Source: Anniella stebbinsi (taxonomy: Eukaryota > Chordata > Lepidosauria > Squamata > Anniellidae). From it: a stretch of DNA of 64,000 nucleotides. The notes beneath the pieces were generated by a model. That model did not search any database. It had not been told where the DNA came from and worked only from the letters and a program-made list of their open reading frames with translations. Below, one piece after another: positions 54,510 through 64,000 of the stretch (position 1 is its first letter; the number at the start of each line of letters is the position of its first letter). Location: the NCBI GenBank assembly GCA_029215795.1, contig JARDYH010000002.1, positions 110,172,501 to 110,236,500 on the forward strand, written 5' to 3'. A program made the translations under genes and the position numbers.

Positions 54510-54600
54510 GTGCACAATCCTATACATATCTAAATAGACATAAGCCCCATTGAGTTCAATGAGACTTACTTCCAGGTTAGTGTGTATCAGTTTTCAGCCT
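54510..54600. repeat. Palindromic short element, TGCAATCCTATG family
   Basis: CACAATCCTATACATATCTA, AAGCCCCATTGAGTTCAATG, then CTTCCAGGTTAGTGTG. Confidence 0.55.
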
Positions 54601-54945
54601 ACTATAGTACGTTGAACCCATTTGGGTTAGGGCTTGAAAGGTAAAAACCAGCCCCATGGATTGGGCTCCGAAGCTTACTTGAAGCCAGTGGAGTTGAGAA
54701 AGCATACAAATCTGCTCTTGCCTGCTTGATCTGAAATGGAGAAAAGCTGCCCTGTTCTGCACCAGCAATGGCTTCCGACCACTTTTCAAAGGCTGCCCTC
54801 CACAAAGCACAGGACTGATCTTTACAAAGATCTTGATGATGGTTGCTAAATCCCTGCTCTCTTGGTGAGGCTGCAGTGCGCATATCACTTGTAAATGATA
54901 AAAGGCCCTCTTCAGTCTTTGAGCCTTCAGCAAGCATTGCCTTCA
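54601..54945 (-). mobile_element. L2-type LINE fragment, minus strand, diverged
   Basis: The minus strand encodes KRAFYHLQVICALQPHQESR, KPLLVQNRAAFLHF and SQLHWLQVSFGAQ, a diverged version of the LVQNAAARL...LHWLPV region of the other LINE copies. Confidence 0.6.
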
Positions 54946-55692
54946 TATGTTAACACTTTTATCCAGGGTCATAAAAAAGAAGTGGAATAATTGTCTGAAA
55001 AATGAAAGCTGAGCTTTTAGGTCTGCCACAAAAGCATATCTGGGGTTAGAAGAAATCAATTTCCTCAAGCCTTCACTCGGCTGGTACCATTTGCAAAAGT
55101 TGACCCCCCGGTTATCAAGAGATGTACATGCCAGTTCTCAGGGTTCCATCACACTCTAACATTATGCCAAGAAAAAACCCAGCGGACAAGTTTGTATAGA
55201 GAATCAGGAGTGGAAACACGCAGAGAGGGGCTGACTCAGTCCTGAGTGGCTTTCACTGAGTTTTATAGGGTGTAGTGAGCAGGCTCTCCATTTGATAGCC
55301 CCGCACCGGGGTATCAACCCTCTTTCAGAGCCAAGAGCCAAATTCAATTTTTGGTGAAGCTTTCAGGGGTTGCAATCCAGTGGTGCACAGGCCAGAAGGC
55401 TAAAGGGGACAGAACCAAAAATTCTAAAATCTTTTAGCTTTACGCTCTCAGTGTCAGTAACTAAGACTTAGGAAAGGCATGTCAACCTTTTAGAATGGAA
55501 GTAAAAAAAATGCATGAAAGCCAGGTGAGCACCAAATGATCAGCATTCGGGGGAAAGGGGGTTGGGCTAGGGGAAGACAAAGGGGATGGCCATCTATGGA
55601 ATCCTGGATGACTACATTGGGACTCCAAGCAGGCCAGGTTTGTCCTACATACTTGAGGTTTGACATCCCTGCTCTACACAAACCCTTTTCAC

Positions 55693-55890
55693 AGAGGAGG
55701 GACTGTGGCTCAGTGGGAGAACATCTGCTTTGTGTGCAGAAGTCCCAGGTTCAATCCCCGGCATCTCCAGCTGAGCTGGAAAAACTCCTGCCTTAAACCC
55801 TGGAAAGCCATTGCTGCCAGTCAGTGTTGACAGTACTGGACCAGATGGACCACCAACCTGACTCAGTATAAAGCAGCTTCCTATTAGAAT
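55693..55890 (+). mobile_element. tRNA-derived SINE, second family
   Basis: GGAGGGACTGTGGCTCAGTG, CCCAGGTTCAATCCCCGGCA, GCTGCCAGTCAGTGTTGACA and CAGTATAAAGCAGCTTCCTA. The most complete copy of this family in the window; the head keeps the A- and B-box layout of a tRNA-type promoter. Confidence 0.85.
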
Positions 55891-56035
55891 GAGGGATATA
55901 TCACTGGTTATTGAAAGAAATAGGCATGTGCAGGGTTTCCCACTAGCTGCCATGAAAACAAAGAGCCATCAGTTGGTCACAAGTGCTAGGTGGACTTTGA
56001 AAGAACTGCCTTAGGGATGGCGTTATTGACAAGAT

Positions 56036-56190
56036 CAGCTGGACCAGACTAAAGACTCATCTAGCCTAGCAGCCTGATTCCTTTCAACAGTGGTCAATGG
56101 GAAACTCACAAGCAAAGTATGAAAGCAACAGCTCTCTCCACTTGCCTGTTCCCTAACCACTGGTATTCAGAGGCATACTGCTCTGAACAT
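56036..56190 (+). repeat. Interspersed repeat, third copy of the 40490 family
   Basis: CAGCTGGACCAGACTAAAGA, CTCATCTAGCCTAGCAGCCTG and CTGGTATTCAGAGGCATACT resemble the copies at 6625 and 40490 but are more diverged. Confidence 0.5.
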
Positions 56191-56906
56191 GTAGGGTCAA
56201 TTTAGGTATCACAGATAAGGAGTTGTGTGGAAGAAACAAGATTGTGAGCCTCAACCTGTCTCATGGGCAGGTTTGGGACCAAAAGCAAGAATGTGAGTTT
56301 GTCCTTCCCAAAGGTCCAGACAGAGAAGAATGTTGTTTGTGAAATAACTGTAAAATGTTTCTGCTTCATGACCTCATATTTTACCAAAGCAGCTTGCTAA
56401 CTTATGCCCTGGTTTACTTCCTTGTCACCTCAAACAGGCTGTATGTTTAGAAGTGATAAGAAAACCTTTACCCTGGTACTAAACTCTTTAGCCTGATGCT
56501 AAGCCTGCCCAAGTTGTTGCATCAGACTATATTTGATTGGATAATTTAGAAACATATATTCTGTAATTGATTGGTTCTTAGTTTTTTTTATTTTGATTGG
56601 ATGTAGATTTCATATCCTAGTGTGTTGATTGGTGCTTTTTGGAGCCCCCATAATAATTATACGAAACCTATGTAACTCCTATAAAAGTGTGGGCCGCTTT
56701 CGAAATGCCAGTCTCACTTTGGACTCTTATAGAAGAAGACCACATCTTGGTATTCCTTGACCCCCACTGAAAGATCCTAAAAGGGAGGAACGAAATTCCT
56801 CAACAGCTGTTGGTAGGTATATCCTTTATAAATGTATCTCTTTTTAAATAAATCAATAAATTGGTATATTAATTTTCAGATATAGAATAATACAAAAATG
56901 GAATAT

Positions 56907-56908
<2 letters not shown>

Positions 56909-56941
<33 letters not shown>

Positions 56942-57110
56942 TTATTTCTTACCCGCCTCTCCATTTGGATCGAGGTGGGGAACAACAATATAATAAAATA
57001 CATAAAACTGATTAAACATGACACACATGTTTAAAACTGCATTAAAACATCCTAAAAACATCCTAAAAACATTCTAAAATTCCACTGGATATGCCCGCCG
57101 GAAGAGAACA
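56909..57110 (-). mobile_element. LINE 3' end with AAT tail, minus strand
   Basis: AAT repeat (56909-56943), then ACCCGCCTCTCCATTTGGAT and CGAGGTGGGGAACAACA, ending CCACTGGATATGCCCGCCGG. Nearly the same as the copy at 23988-24200. Confidence 0.75.
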
Positions 57111-57111
57111 G

Positions 57112-57240
57112 TTTATTTAGTTTATTTATTTAGTTAGTTATTAGCATTTATATACCACCTTATCTGCTAAAAGGTCATCAAGGCAGTATACAACAAGTTA
57201 AAATAATAAAACCACCTAACAAAAAAAAAAACACCAAGAA
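57112..57240 (-). mobile_element. Short LINE 3' UTR fragment, minus strand
   Basis: TTTATATACCACCTTATCTG and AAGGCAGTATACAACAAGTT resemble the end of a CR1-like 3' UTR. It is placed against the preceding LINE end. Confidence 0.45.
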
Positions 57241-58047
57241 CATCAAAAACATCAAAACATTAAAAAGCAAACAAAAACAAGCTGGATTCTCTATACAAGA
57301 ACATTTCTATGGAGTATGTTTGCAGGGTTGATTGTATTGCATTGATAAAAAAAACAACTGTAATATTTGTGTTGTTGATGTTGTTGTTAAAAACAGAAGT
57401 TGTTCTGGATGCACATGCATTTCTGAAGAAAGAAGCTTCCATTATTTTTGAACTGTGTCTAGGAGGCTAGTGGATTACCTTAGTTCCCCACAATCATGGG
57501 CAGTTTAAAACAATGACCATCTCCTCGTGAAAGACTATCAAAAGCTCAAGTGGAACACTTCATTACAAATGTCCACATGGCCGCTTTCTCGCAGGGCCGC
57601 TTGGAGAATGGGACCAGGAGCTCTGTGACATGTTCTGTGCCAAAGCTGCAGCATTTTCAGGATCTTGACATAAAAACAAGAGGGATATATGACCCTGACA
57701 TTGTCCCCAACAGCTGTAGAAAAATCATCAAACATTCATATGGTTCTTCCTAGAACTTATGTATCACTGCTGTATCTATACATTTCACTTAAGGAGGCTC
57801 AAATACAGCTTATACCCGTCCTGGATTCGCTTGGTGGATTCCCAGCTTTTGTGTAGTTCCCACCTCCCTCCATCCTAAAAGGTTGAAATGTCTCTACTAC
57901 ATTACTGGCAGTAAGAGTTTTAAGCTAAAATATGTTGGTATTTTTAGACTTGCCCTTTTTGTCTTCAGCCCTGCCCACCACTGAAATGTGGGCATGAGAG
58001 CTTCTTGAAATGGAATGGGCTGAAAGATTCAACACCCCTAGTACAGA

Positions 58048-58332
58048 CAATGGACAACACAATAAACCATGATAGTTAAGTGTTTTGAGCTAAAAATTAT
58101 GACTTAGCGTGTTATATGAACCATGACTTAGTGTGCTGTGTGAACCATTCTTAACCTTGGTGGCTATGTAACCATGGTATAAACACACTCACTAACCACT
58201 TGGGCAGGATCTACACTAATGCTTTATAATGGTGTTGAAGTGCATTGACAACTTAGTGCTTAGTGTAGGTCTGGCCCAGCTGCAAAAATCTTAGTGGCCT
58301 AACCATAGCTTAGTGTATTGTATGAACAGGCC
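58048..58332. mobile_element. Foldback MITE, copy 2, carrying a nested insertion
   Basis: CATGATAGTTAAGTGTTTTG, TAACCTTGGTGGCTATGTAA and CCTAACCATAGCTTAGTGTA match 41286-41512. Relative to that copy a 75-bp block (58203-58277) is inserted between CACTT and GCAAA. Confidence 0.6.
58203..58277. mobile_element. 75-bp MITE nested in the element above
   Basis: GGGCAGGATCTACACTAA and TTAGTGTAGGTCTGGCCC are inverted ends with one or two mismatches. They resemble the GGGCCGATCTACA ends of the element at 28563. Confidence 0.6.
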
Positions 58333-58842
58333 CAGTATGAGGCAACTTCCTGCAATGTTCCTGCAATGAGAGCCACAGGCTAGGAACCCCAGTTGTTTCC
58401 AGTATTGTCATAGCAGCTATGCAAAGGCAAGCTAGCCATTCTGTTGTCATGAGGAAGGGAGCTCAGTGGAGAACCTGCACACTTAGGTGAGTGTCTCTGA
58501 TAATTGAGTGTACAACATGAGCCCCTGATGAGTCCGCTTACAAACCATCCACCACACCTCATTCTCATATAAACCTTTACGGGAGACATCAGGAGGCTGG
58601 GGAGCATCATAAAAGTCTCCAAGCCAGAACTTGCCCCTTTAAGTGCATTCCACTCTCCACTGAGGGGGTGGGGCTTAGGGAGCCATCAAGACCTCAGCCA
58701 GGATATAAAGTCTCAGTTGAGCGCTGCCCTGTGTTGAAGCAACCTGTCTGCTTCTTCAGAGCTGTCCCTGGCCCTGGTGTAACAGCTTTGGAACCTGACT
58801 CTTAGCTTGGTTTTCTGCTGCTCCATAGGCCAGCCCCTAAGC

Positions 58843-58935
58843 CAGGCCTTCTCCAACCTGGTGCGCTTTAGATATGTTGGGCTACTGCATCTCCAGCCAG
58901 CATGATCTGGAGGGCACCAGATTGGAATGGTTGCC
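58843..58935. repeat. Palindromic short DNA element, same family as 1482
   Basis: CCTTCTCCAACCTGGTGCGC on the left and GGAGGGCACCAGATTGGAAT on the right. Confidence 0.6.
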
Positions 58936-58946
58936 CTAAGTGCCTT

Positions 58947-58995
58947 GCATAATTCTGAGGGGCCTTCCTAACAACTAGGCCCCTCAGAATTATGC
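58947..58995. repeat. Perfect 18-bp stem hairpin
   Basis: GCATAATTCTGAGGGGCC at 58947-58964 and its exact complement at 58978-58995, with a 13-base loop. Function unknown. Confidence 0.75.
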
Positions 58996-59185
58996 TTAGT
59001 GCCCAATGGGCAGCCACCACCCAATATATTTCCTTATCATCTGAATACATGGCCTTCTCCCCTGGCTTAATAGTGTATGCCACTCTTTAGCTTTCAATGT
59101 GGGTATTGAATTTTGCTTGTAGCATGTCCCCTGATTCAATCTGACTCCGACCCCGGCCGAAGATTTGCCCTTGAAGGTGACTTAC

Positions 59186-59356
59186 TTGGTCCTTAGTTTC
59201 CAATTGCCCATGTTCAGAATGGAAGCCATCCACCTCCAAAACGCCAAGCTTGCTAGCAAGAAGCTTCCCGTTTCTTTTTCGTGTGGCTATCTCTGTAGCC
59301 ACTCTAAAGATGTGCATATCAGCCAGTCTATGCTTGTCCTGAACATTTTCAATGAT
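59186..59356 (-). CDS. Candidate coding exon of an unidentified minus-strand gene
   Basis: On the minus strand a good acceptor (TTTGCTTTTACAG) opens 171 bases, 57 codons, that end at a strong donor (CAA/gtaagt). The frame is open throughout. The product starts IIENVQDKHRLADMHIFRVA, continues TEIATRKRNGKLLASKLG and ends QLETKDQ; it is charged, with no cysteine and no membrane segment. I do not recognise the family. In mammals the next gene after ENAM is JCHAIN, also antisense, but J chain is cysteine-rich and this exon does not resemble it. The frame also runs past the donor to a stop at 59087, so a terminal exon is possible. It could also be a chance frame in old repeat DNA. Confidence 0.35.
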
Positions 59357-59748
59357 CTGTAAAAGCAAAGTGGGTAATCACTGAAGTGTGTAAAATTTCA
59401 ATTCCCCCCCCCACAACCCCCCCCAAAGATTAATGGACAATGTTTCCCTTAGAGTTCCATGGGTGAACTGCTTTACTTCATATGTTGTACACAATGGTAT
59501 CAGATTCTGAGTAGGACTTCGTTCTTATTTGTTAAAAATGTACAGTCGTAAAAGTATCATGAAAAACAGAGACCAATTAAAGCATCCTGATTTTATCTAA
59601 TTTAAGTCATTGAATTTAAGTCATTGGATAACAGGACAATTGTTGTATAGAGATGATTGATTCCGTCAATTTCAGTTCAATTTAGTTTCTCATTTTTCCA
59701 ACCTTAAGTTCAGTTATGCATAAGCATAACACTGATATTTCTTCTTCT

Positions 59749-59878
59749 GCTGCTGATGCTGCTTCTGCTTCTGCTTCTTCCTCTTCCTCTTCCTCCTTGT
59801 CTTCTTCCTCCTCCTCCTCCTCCTCCTCCTCCTCCTCCTCCTCTTCTTCTTCTTCTTCTTCTTCTTCTTCTTCACAAT
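59749..59878. repeat. Pyrimidine-only (CTT/CTC/CTG)n tract
   Basis: About 130 bases of almost pure pyrimidine on the plus strand: CTT and CTG units, then CTC, then CTT. Apparent long basic frames on the minus strand here are artefacts of the repeat. Confidence 0.9.
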
Positions 59879-59989
59879 AAAACCATCTAATGGCTGCAGG
59901 TGAACATTTGTTGAGAAAAGATTGGGTCTAACTGACATGGTTTAAAGGGGTTGCTATTTTCATTCATAAGTGACTCTTCTTTTCAGTTC

Positions 59990-61735
59990 AACAGGTGATT
60001 ATTAATCCTGATTATTGCATTATGATTCTGGTTGGAAAATATATTGAGAAAGTAATTGCCATGATTAATGAGAATGAACCTAATAATGATTCTCCGGTTA
60101 TGTTTCATGAATGTTTTAACAAATTGGATCATATTGCTTATAATTATCTGATTGTGGGTGGGGACGTTAATGAGATCTTAGATCCAGTGCTGGATAGAAA
60201 TAAGTCAGCTCCCAAGAGGTAAACTGTGGAGAGAGTTACAATTCAGGCTTATATACCTGCCCACCCTATCTGCTTTCAATTAGATTATTTTGGGGGCTCT
60301 ACAACTTTGCTACATCAAATAAATGCTTACAAGATCGATGCACTGGTAGTTTCAGACCATGCCCCAGTCTGCTGAGAGTTGCAATTTTTAGATTTGCCAA
60401 GGCCCCTGGTCTCTGGCACCTTAATGTTTCTCTTCTTGATGTTGAGATATTTAAAAGGTAGATCTCTGCTGAGTTATCCAAATACTTCAAAATTAATGAG
60501 GGCATAGATGAATCTTGCCCCCATTTGAGGTGGAAGCCAGTAAAGCTTCTATGTGGGACTGAATGATCGCCTATGCTTCTTATAAGTAAAAAATTAAAAG
60601 AGAGAAACAAATATCTTTAAATAAGAAGTTGAAATTTCTCATAACCCAGTTTGGCACTTCCCCAACTCTGCAAGTTTATCAAGAGTTGCAGAATGTTAAA
60701 GATGAGTTGAATAGTATCCTTTCACAGCAGGCAGAATTTGCTTTAAACTGTTTGTGAAGGCTATCAGATGGGGGGGATTGAGTTTCCTTGCCGTCACTTT
60801 TCCCTCCGCTTCTGTCCCACAATACTTCCTCTTTCTTCACATAGGGAAGAAAGAGGAAGTAAATAATGACCACCTGGACCATTCAGTGGCCGTTTTTATT
60901 CCACTGTTTCTCCTGCACACAACAGGAAATGGCAGCATGCTTCACTGCAGCCGAAAAAGTCAGATTTTCCACGTCATTTCTTGTGACAGGAAAATGAGCA
61001 GAAGATGTCATTGTCAAAAGGACCTGCAAAAAACTGAGAGTGGCCAGTAACAAGCATGTAATAACACACTCGTCTGATGAACTACTACAACAGACACATT
61101 GGGGAAATGGTAAGCATCCCAGTAGAATTTTGGCACATTGTCTTAAGCAGCAAAAATATCAAAATCTATTTCAGCTATCAAAGATAAAAGTGACATGATA
61201 TACACATCTCCCAATGATATATATTTACTTAAAAGTTTTATTCAGATTAGTATAGTACAGGAAGTGAAACATTGGAGCAAAATATGGATGCTTTTTCCAT
61301 TCATGTTGATCTTCCATGTTTAGATTCTTGACAATGGAAATTTTTCTCAGCTCCTTTCCATATTGAAGAAATTATGAAAGCAATTAGGAATATGAACATT
61401 GGCAAATCACCAGGTCCAGATGGGTTAAATTGAGTGGTATAAAACATTTTCCTACCTGTTAGTCCCAAAACTTAATTGTGTATATAATCATATATTTTTT
61501 TTAACCAGGCTCCCTCTTTTCATCAATAAATGATGCTTATGTGTGTTTCCTAAGCTTGGCAAAGACCATACTTACTGTGTTAACTATAATCCTACTTCAT
61601 TAACACAGATATTAAAATATTAACTGCAAGTTTGGAATATAGATTGCAAGAAGTTATCGTAACAGTGGTGCGAGCAGATCAGGTGGGATTTACTCAACAC
61701 AAACAGGGAGCTGATAATCTTAGGCCAAGTCCTAT
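59990..61735 (+). mobile_element. Degenerate L1-like LINE ORF2 (endonuclease and part of RT)
   Basis: The endonuclease motif YLIVGGDVNEILDPVLDR lies at about 60148-60200 and the ALVVSDHAPVC motif at about 60343-60373, the two hallmark sites of APE-type LINE endonucleases. Further on, MKAIRNMNIGKSPGPDGLN (61373-61430) is the start of the reverse-transcriptase domain, and YRLQEVIVTVVRADQVGFTQ (61636-61696) is a later RT block. Many stops and frameshifts show it is long dead. It is interrupted at about 60749-61080 by another element, and the 3' part is missing or displaced (tail at 62630-62770). Confidence 0.85.
60749..61080 (+). mobile_element. Element inserted into the L1-like LINE
   Basis: The LINE frame ends at QAEFALNCL near 60760 and resumes at RILAHCLKQQKYQ-like sequence near 61100. 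The block between does not fit the LINE and is related in inverted orientation to 28970-29215. It contains the palindrome CTTCCTCTTTCTTCACATAG / GGAAGAAAGAGGAAG. Exact ends are unclear. Confidence 0.5.
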
Positions 61736-61859
61736 GGGTTGCACCCTGGATATTTGTAATCCCTCAAATTTAGGGATTTATGAGTATCATATACAGGGAG
61801 GCTGCAGCACAGAGGGGATCCTCTCCTCTGTGTTCTGTCCACCCTACTTTTTCAGCTAG

Positions 61860-62342
61860 GCAGCTAATTTTGGCCATCTAGCGGGAGACTTCAGAGTGAG
61901 AGGGTAGAGAGGCTGTGTAGCAGTTACGAAGCTGTTGGGGGGTCCTTCTCCATGAGCCCCTGCCAACGGAAGTGAGGTAGATGGCTACCAGGAGGGGGGA
62001 CTTCTCTGTTGTGGCATCTCGGCTGTGTAATGAGCTCCCTAGAGAGGCTCGCCTGGCACCTACATTATACTCTTTTAGACGCCAGGTGATGACCCTTTTT
62101 ATTTTCTCAATATTTTAACAGTTTATCAGTTTAATTTTTAACTTTGCTATTTGAAATCTGCATTTTATATTGGTATTAAATTTGCATTGCTGCTTGGTTT
62201 TATCCTGCTTGTGTTCTTGTATTGTATTTTTATACTGTTGTTGTTTTATATTTTGAATGGTTTTTTCTGGTTTTAATTTTTGTAAACCACCCAGAGAGCT
62301 TTGGCTATTTGGTGGTATAAAAAGGCAATAATAAATAAATAA
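61860..62342 (+). mobile_element. CR1/L2-type LINE 3' end, plus strand
   Basis: Broken frames keep GDFSVVASRLCNELPREAR-like sequence near 62000-62060. The 3' UTR has TAAACCACCCAGAGAGCTTT and ends GGCAATAATAAATAAATAAT. Confidence 0.65.
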
Positions 62343-62629
62343 TAAACTAGCTTCTGCAATCTTCTCCCCTTCCCACCCCTGAGACCACCCCCCTTTTTGT
62401 CCGTTTTGCACTCAGTTCACCAAGCACGAAGAGGCGGCCACCTCAGTTCACTCCTCATTGGCTATGAGGGGGAGGGGCCAGGACTTGGTTTCCTGGCTCC
62501 CAGCTCAAGGTGCTTGTTAAGACCTCAAAGCCAGAAAACTGAAAAATCCTATGTCCCCCCAGATGCTGCCAAGGAGACATAGGATTGCTCCGTTAGAGTA
62601 GTTGTGGATTTGAAAACTTTAAACAATGA

Positions 62630-62770
62630 AAGGAGAGACCAGGCAGCTATGTCATGCTCTTGTATTGAAATTAGTATATTCAAATTTATATAGTTTCGTT
62701 TTTTGTTTTGTTTTTAATGTTTTGTTTTGTATTGTTGAAAATTCACAATAAAAAATTAATTAAAAAAAAC
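62630..62770 (+). mobile_element. L1-like 3' tail
   Basis: TTTTTGTTTTGTTTTTAATG, then AAAATTCACAATAAAAAATT and an A-run look like the 3' end of an L1-type LINE, possibly the displaced tail of the element at 59990. Confidence 0.45.
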
Positions 62771-63980
62771 ACATGCAGATTGTTCAGTACAGATTGTGAA
62801 TTACATTTTATGATTAGTGAAAAATAACAACTTTTTTTTAAAAAAACGAAAAAATTAAAAAATAAATCAAAAATTCGTCTTACACTTGGATAAGAAGCAA
62901 GTGGCTCCCTTGAAGTCAGATTGGGTGATATTAATGGAAAGTTTAGAATAGATTGGATGCTTTCTTGTGGAAGGGATTGTACCCAGGCAATAAACATATC
63001 TTCAGAGATACACCCTAATGGGGAAAAATACCGTTCATGTAAGAAGAGCATTATTTGCAAATCCTCGTGTATTTGGATTTAAAATGTGAATTCTACTAGC
63101 GGCACAATCAAGGTGCCTTTCAACACTGAAATACAAAAACCACAAAAATATAAATGTATAATAGAGGGGAAACAGTAGAAACGGTTAAAAGCAATCAACC
63201 CATGAAAGAGCATGATCAAAACCAGTCCCCACTTAAAATAGAGCAAAACTTGCAAAAAATTGCATTCCTTATCCATTGGCCAGAGAACCAAGGCCCACTG
63301 GGAGGCAGTGGTGCCCCCCCCACACATCCCAGGATGAACATCATGGCAAAGGGCAAACCAACCTAGCCCCATACATTGGCCAGAGAAGGAACAGCTGCAG
63401 GGAGCTTGTTCTATCTGACATTGCAATGAAGAGGAAATCCCTTGCAAATGCAGAAAATCTGTGTACACTTTGGGATATTTCACAGGGAAAACATCTCTGG
63501 ATCAGAGAGTATTTATGTATGAAAAATCTGCCTCTCTTCCTTTCAAGCAATGGCTGTGTCCATCTCTGATGCTTTGATTTAAAAACTGTAAGCCTGGTCT
63601 GGTCAGAGCTAAGCACTTTTAATTTCTGTTCAATTCAGTGAGAAACATTTAAGTACTTTCTTTACTGTCACACCGGAATTGACAGGACAGTCTTAACTTT
63701 GGACTGTGTAACAACATAATTTATGAAACTGGAAACCACATCTCTTTGAAAAATACCCCTATTTTCTGTTTTTACACAGAACAAATATTTGCAGGATCCA
63801 CAAGATGGTGCTGTGTCACATCCTTTATGAAAAAAGACATTATTTCCCAGCATCTCATCAGTTATTTAGCTTTCTCTTGACGTGACATCCCACATGTCAT
63901 GGACCACCTGATCAGTGCTCTTTAGAATCATAATGTTCCTTCAAAACAAATATGTCTGCTTGAAAATGTCTGCTGCTTAC
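62771..63980. other. Unassigned sequence at the right end
   Basis: No exon or repeat was securely recognised. Minus-strand frames at 62743-63060 and 63079-63483 have no known motif. If the minus-strand gene is real, this would be part of its intron. Confidence 0.4.
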
Positions 63981-64000
63981 CTTGATTACTTTTGTCCACT
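63981..64000 (-). CDS. Possible exon end at the window edge (minus strand)
   Basis: The minus strand reads GTAATCAAG/gtaagc, a near-consensus splice donor, at 63981. The 20 exon bases visible read WTKVIK in phase 0, the phase that would continue openly into the exon at 59356-59186. Twenty bases are too few to identify anything. Confidence 0.25.

Noticed and set aside
59087..59356. JCHAIN as the identity of the minus-strand exon candidate
   Set aside because: Synteny with mammals would predict JCHAIN here, but the translated exon has no cysteine and no resemblance to the J chain sequence.
59714..59938. Lys/Arg-rich minus-strand frame
   Set aside because: It is simply the translation of the CTT/CTC tract at 59749-59878.
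1..64000. CRISPR arrays, bacterial operons, phage or retroviral genes
   Set aside because: Nothing of these kinds is visible; the spliced genes, SINEs and LINEs show a vertebrate nuclear genome, and the regular short repeats are microsatellites.

Overview
This window is a piece of vertebrate nuclear DNA, most probably from a toothed squamate reptile (a lizard or snake). It holds two spliced plus-strand genes of the secretory calcium-binding phosphoprotein (SCPP) cluster: the 3' part of ameloblastin (AMBN, exons between 1160 and 13059) and all coding exons I can recognise of enamelin (ENAM, 36576 to 47107). The squamate assignment is an inference. It rests on intact enamel-matrix genes (birds and turtles have lost functional ones), on tRNA-derived SINEs ending in AATAAATA tails, on abundant L2/CR1-type LINE 3' ends, and on many short palindromic DNA transposons and AAT, GATA and CA microsatellites. 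The exact species cannot be read from the sequence.

Layout. 1-380: 3' end of a LINE in an AMBN intron. 1160-13059: seven AMBN coding exons, all phase 0-0, then a 3' UTR with AATAAA at 13524. 13550-36559: about 23 kb between the AMBN 3' end and the first ENAM coding exon, filled with microsatellites, SINEs, LINE fragments and foldback elements; I see no convincing gene there. 36560-47107: ENAM, with a signal-peptide exon, six small to medium exons and a 2.7-kb last exon. 47108-64000: repeat-rich DNA with two back-to-back L2-type LINE fragments (50.8-52.5 kb), a degenerate L1-like LINE (60.0-61.7 kb) and, on the minus strand, a good candidate coding exon (59186-59356) of an unidentified gene plus a splice donor at the right edge.

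Function. AMBN and ENAM are secreted by ameloblasts and act with amelogenin in the enamel extracellular matrix. AMBN supports attachment of ameloblasts to the matrix, and ENAM supports elongation of mineral ribbons. Their order and shared orientation (AMBN then ENAM) match the mammalian locus. Sites known to matter in mammalian enamelin are kept: two Ser-x-Glu kinase sites and three N-glycosylation sites, the latter with identical spacing. The genes therefore look functional.

The least expected non-genic structures are a 908-bp foldback insertion flanked by a 14-bp target duplication (14875-15782), a 77-nt hairpin inside a 127-bp insertion flanked by a 12-bp duplication (21900-22026), and several palindromic MITE families present in two or more copies, at least one of them nested. 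I found no clear sign of a wholly new biological system. The best open question is the minus-strand exon candidate downstream of ENAM.
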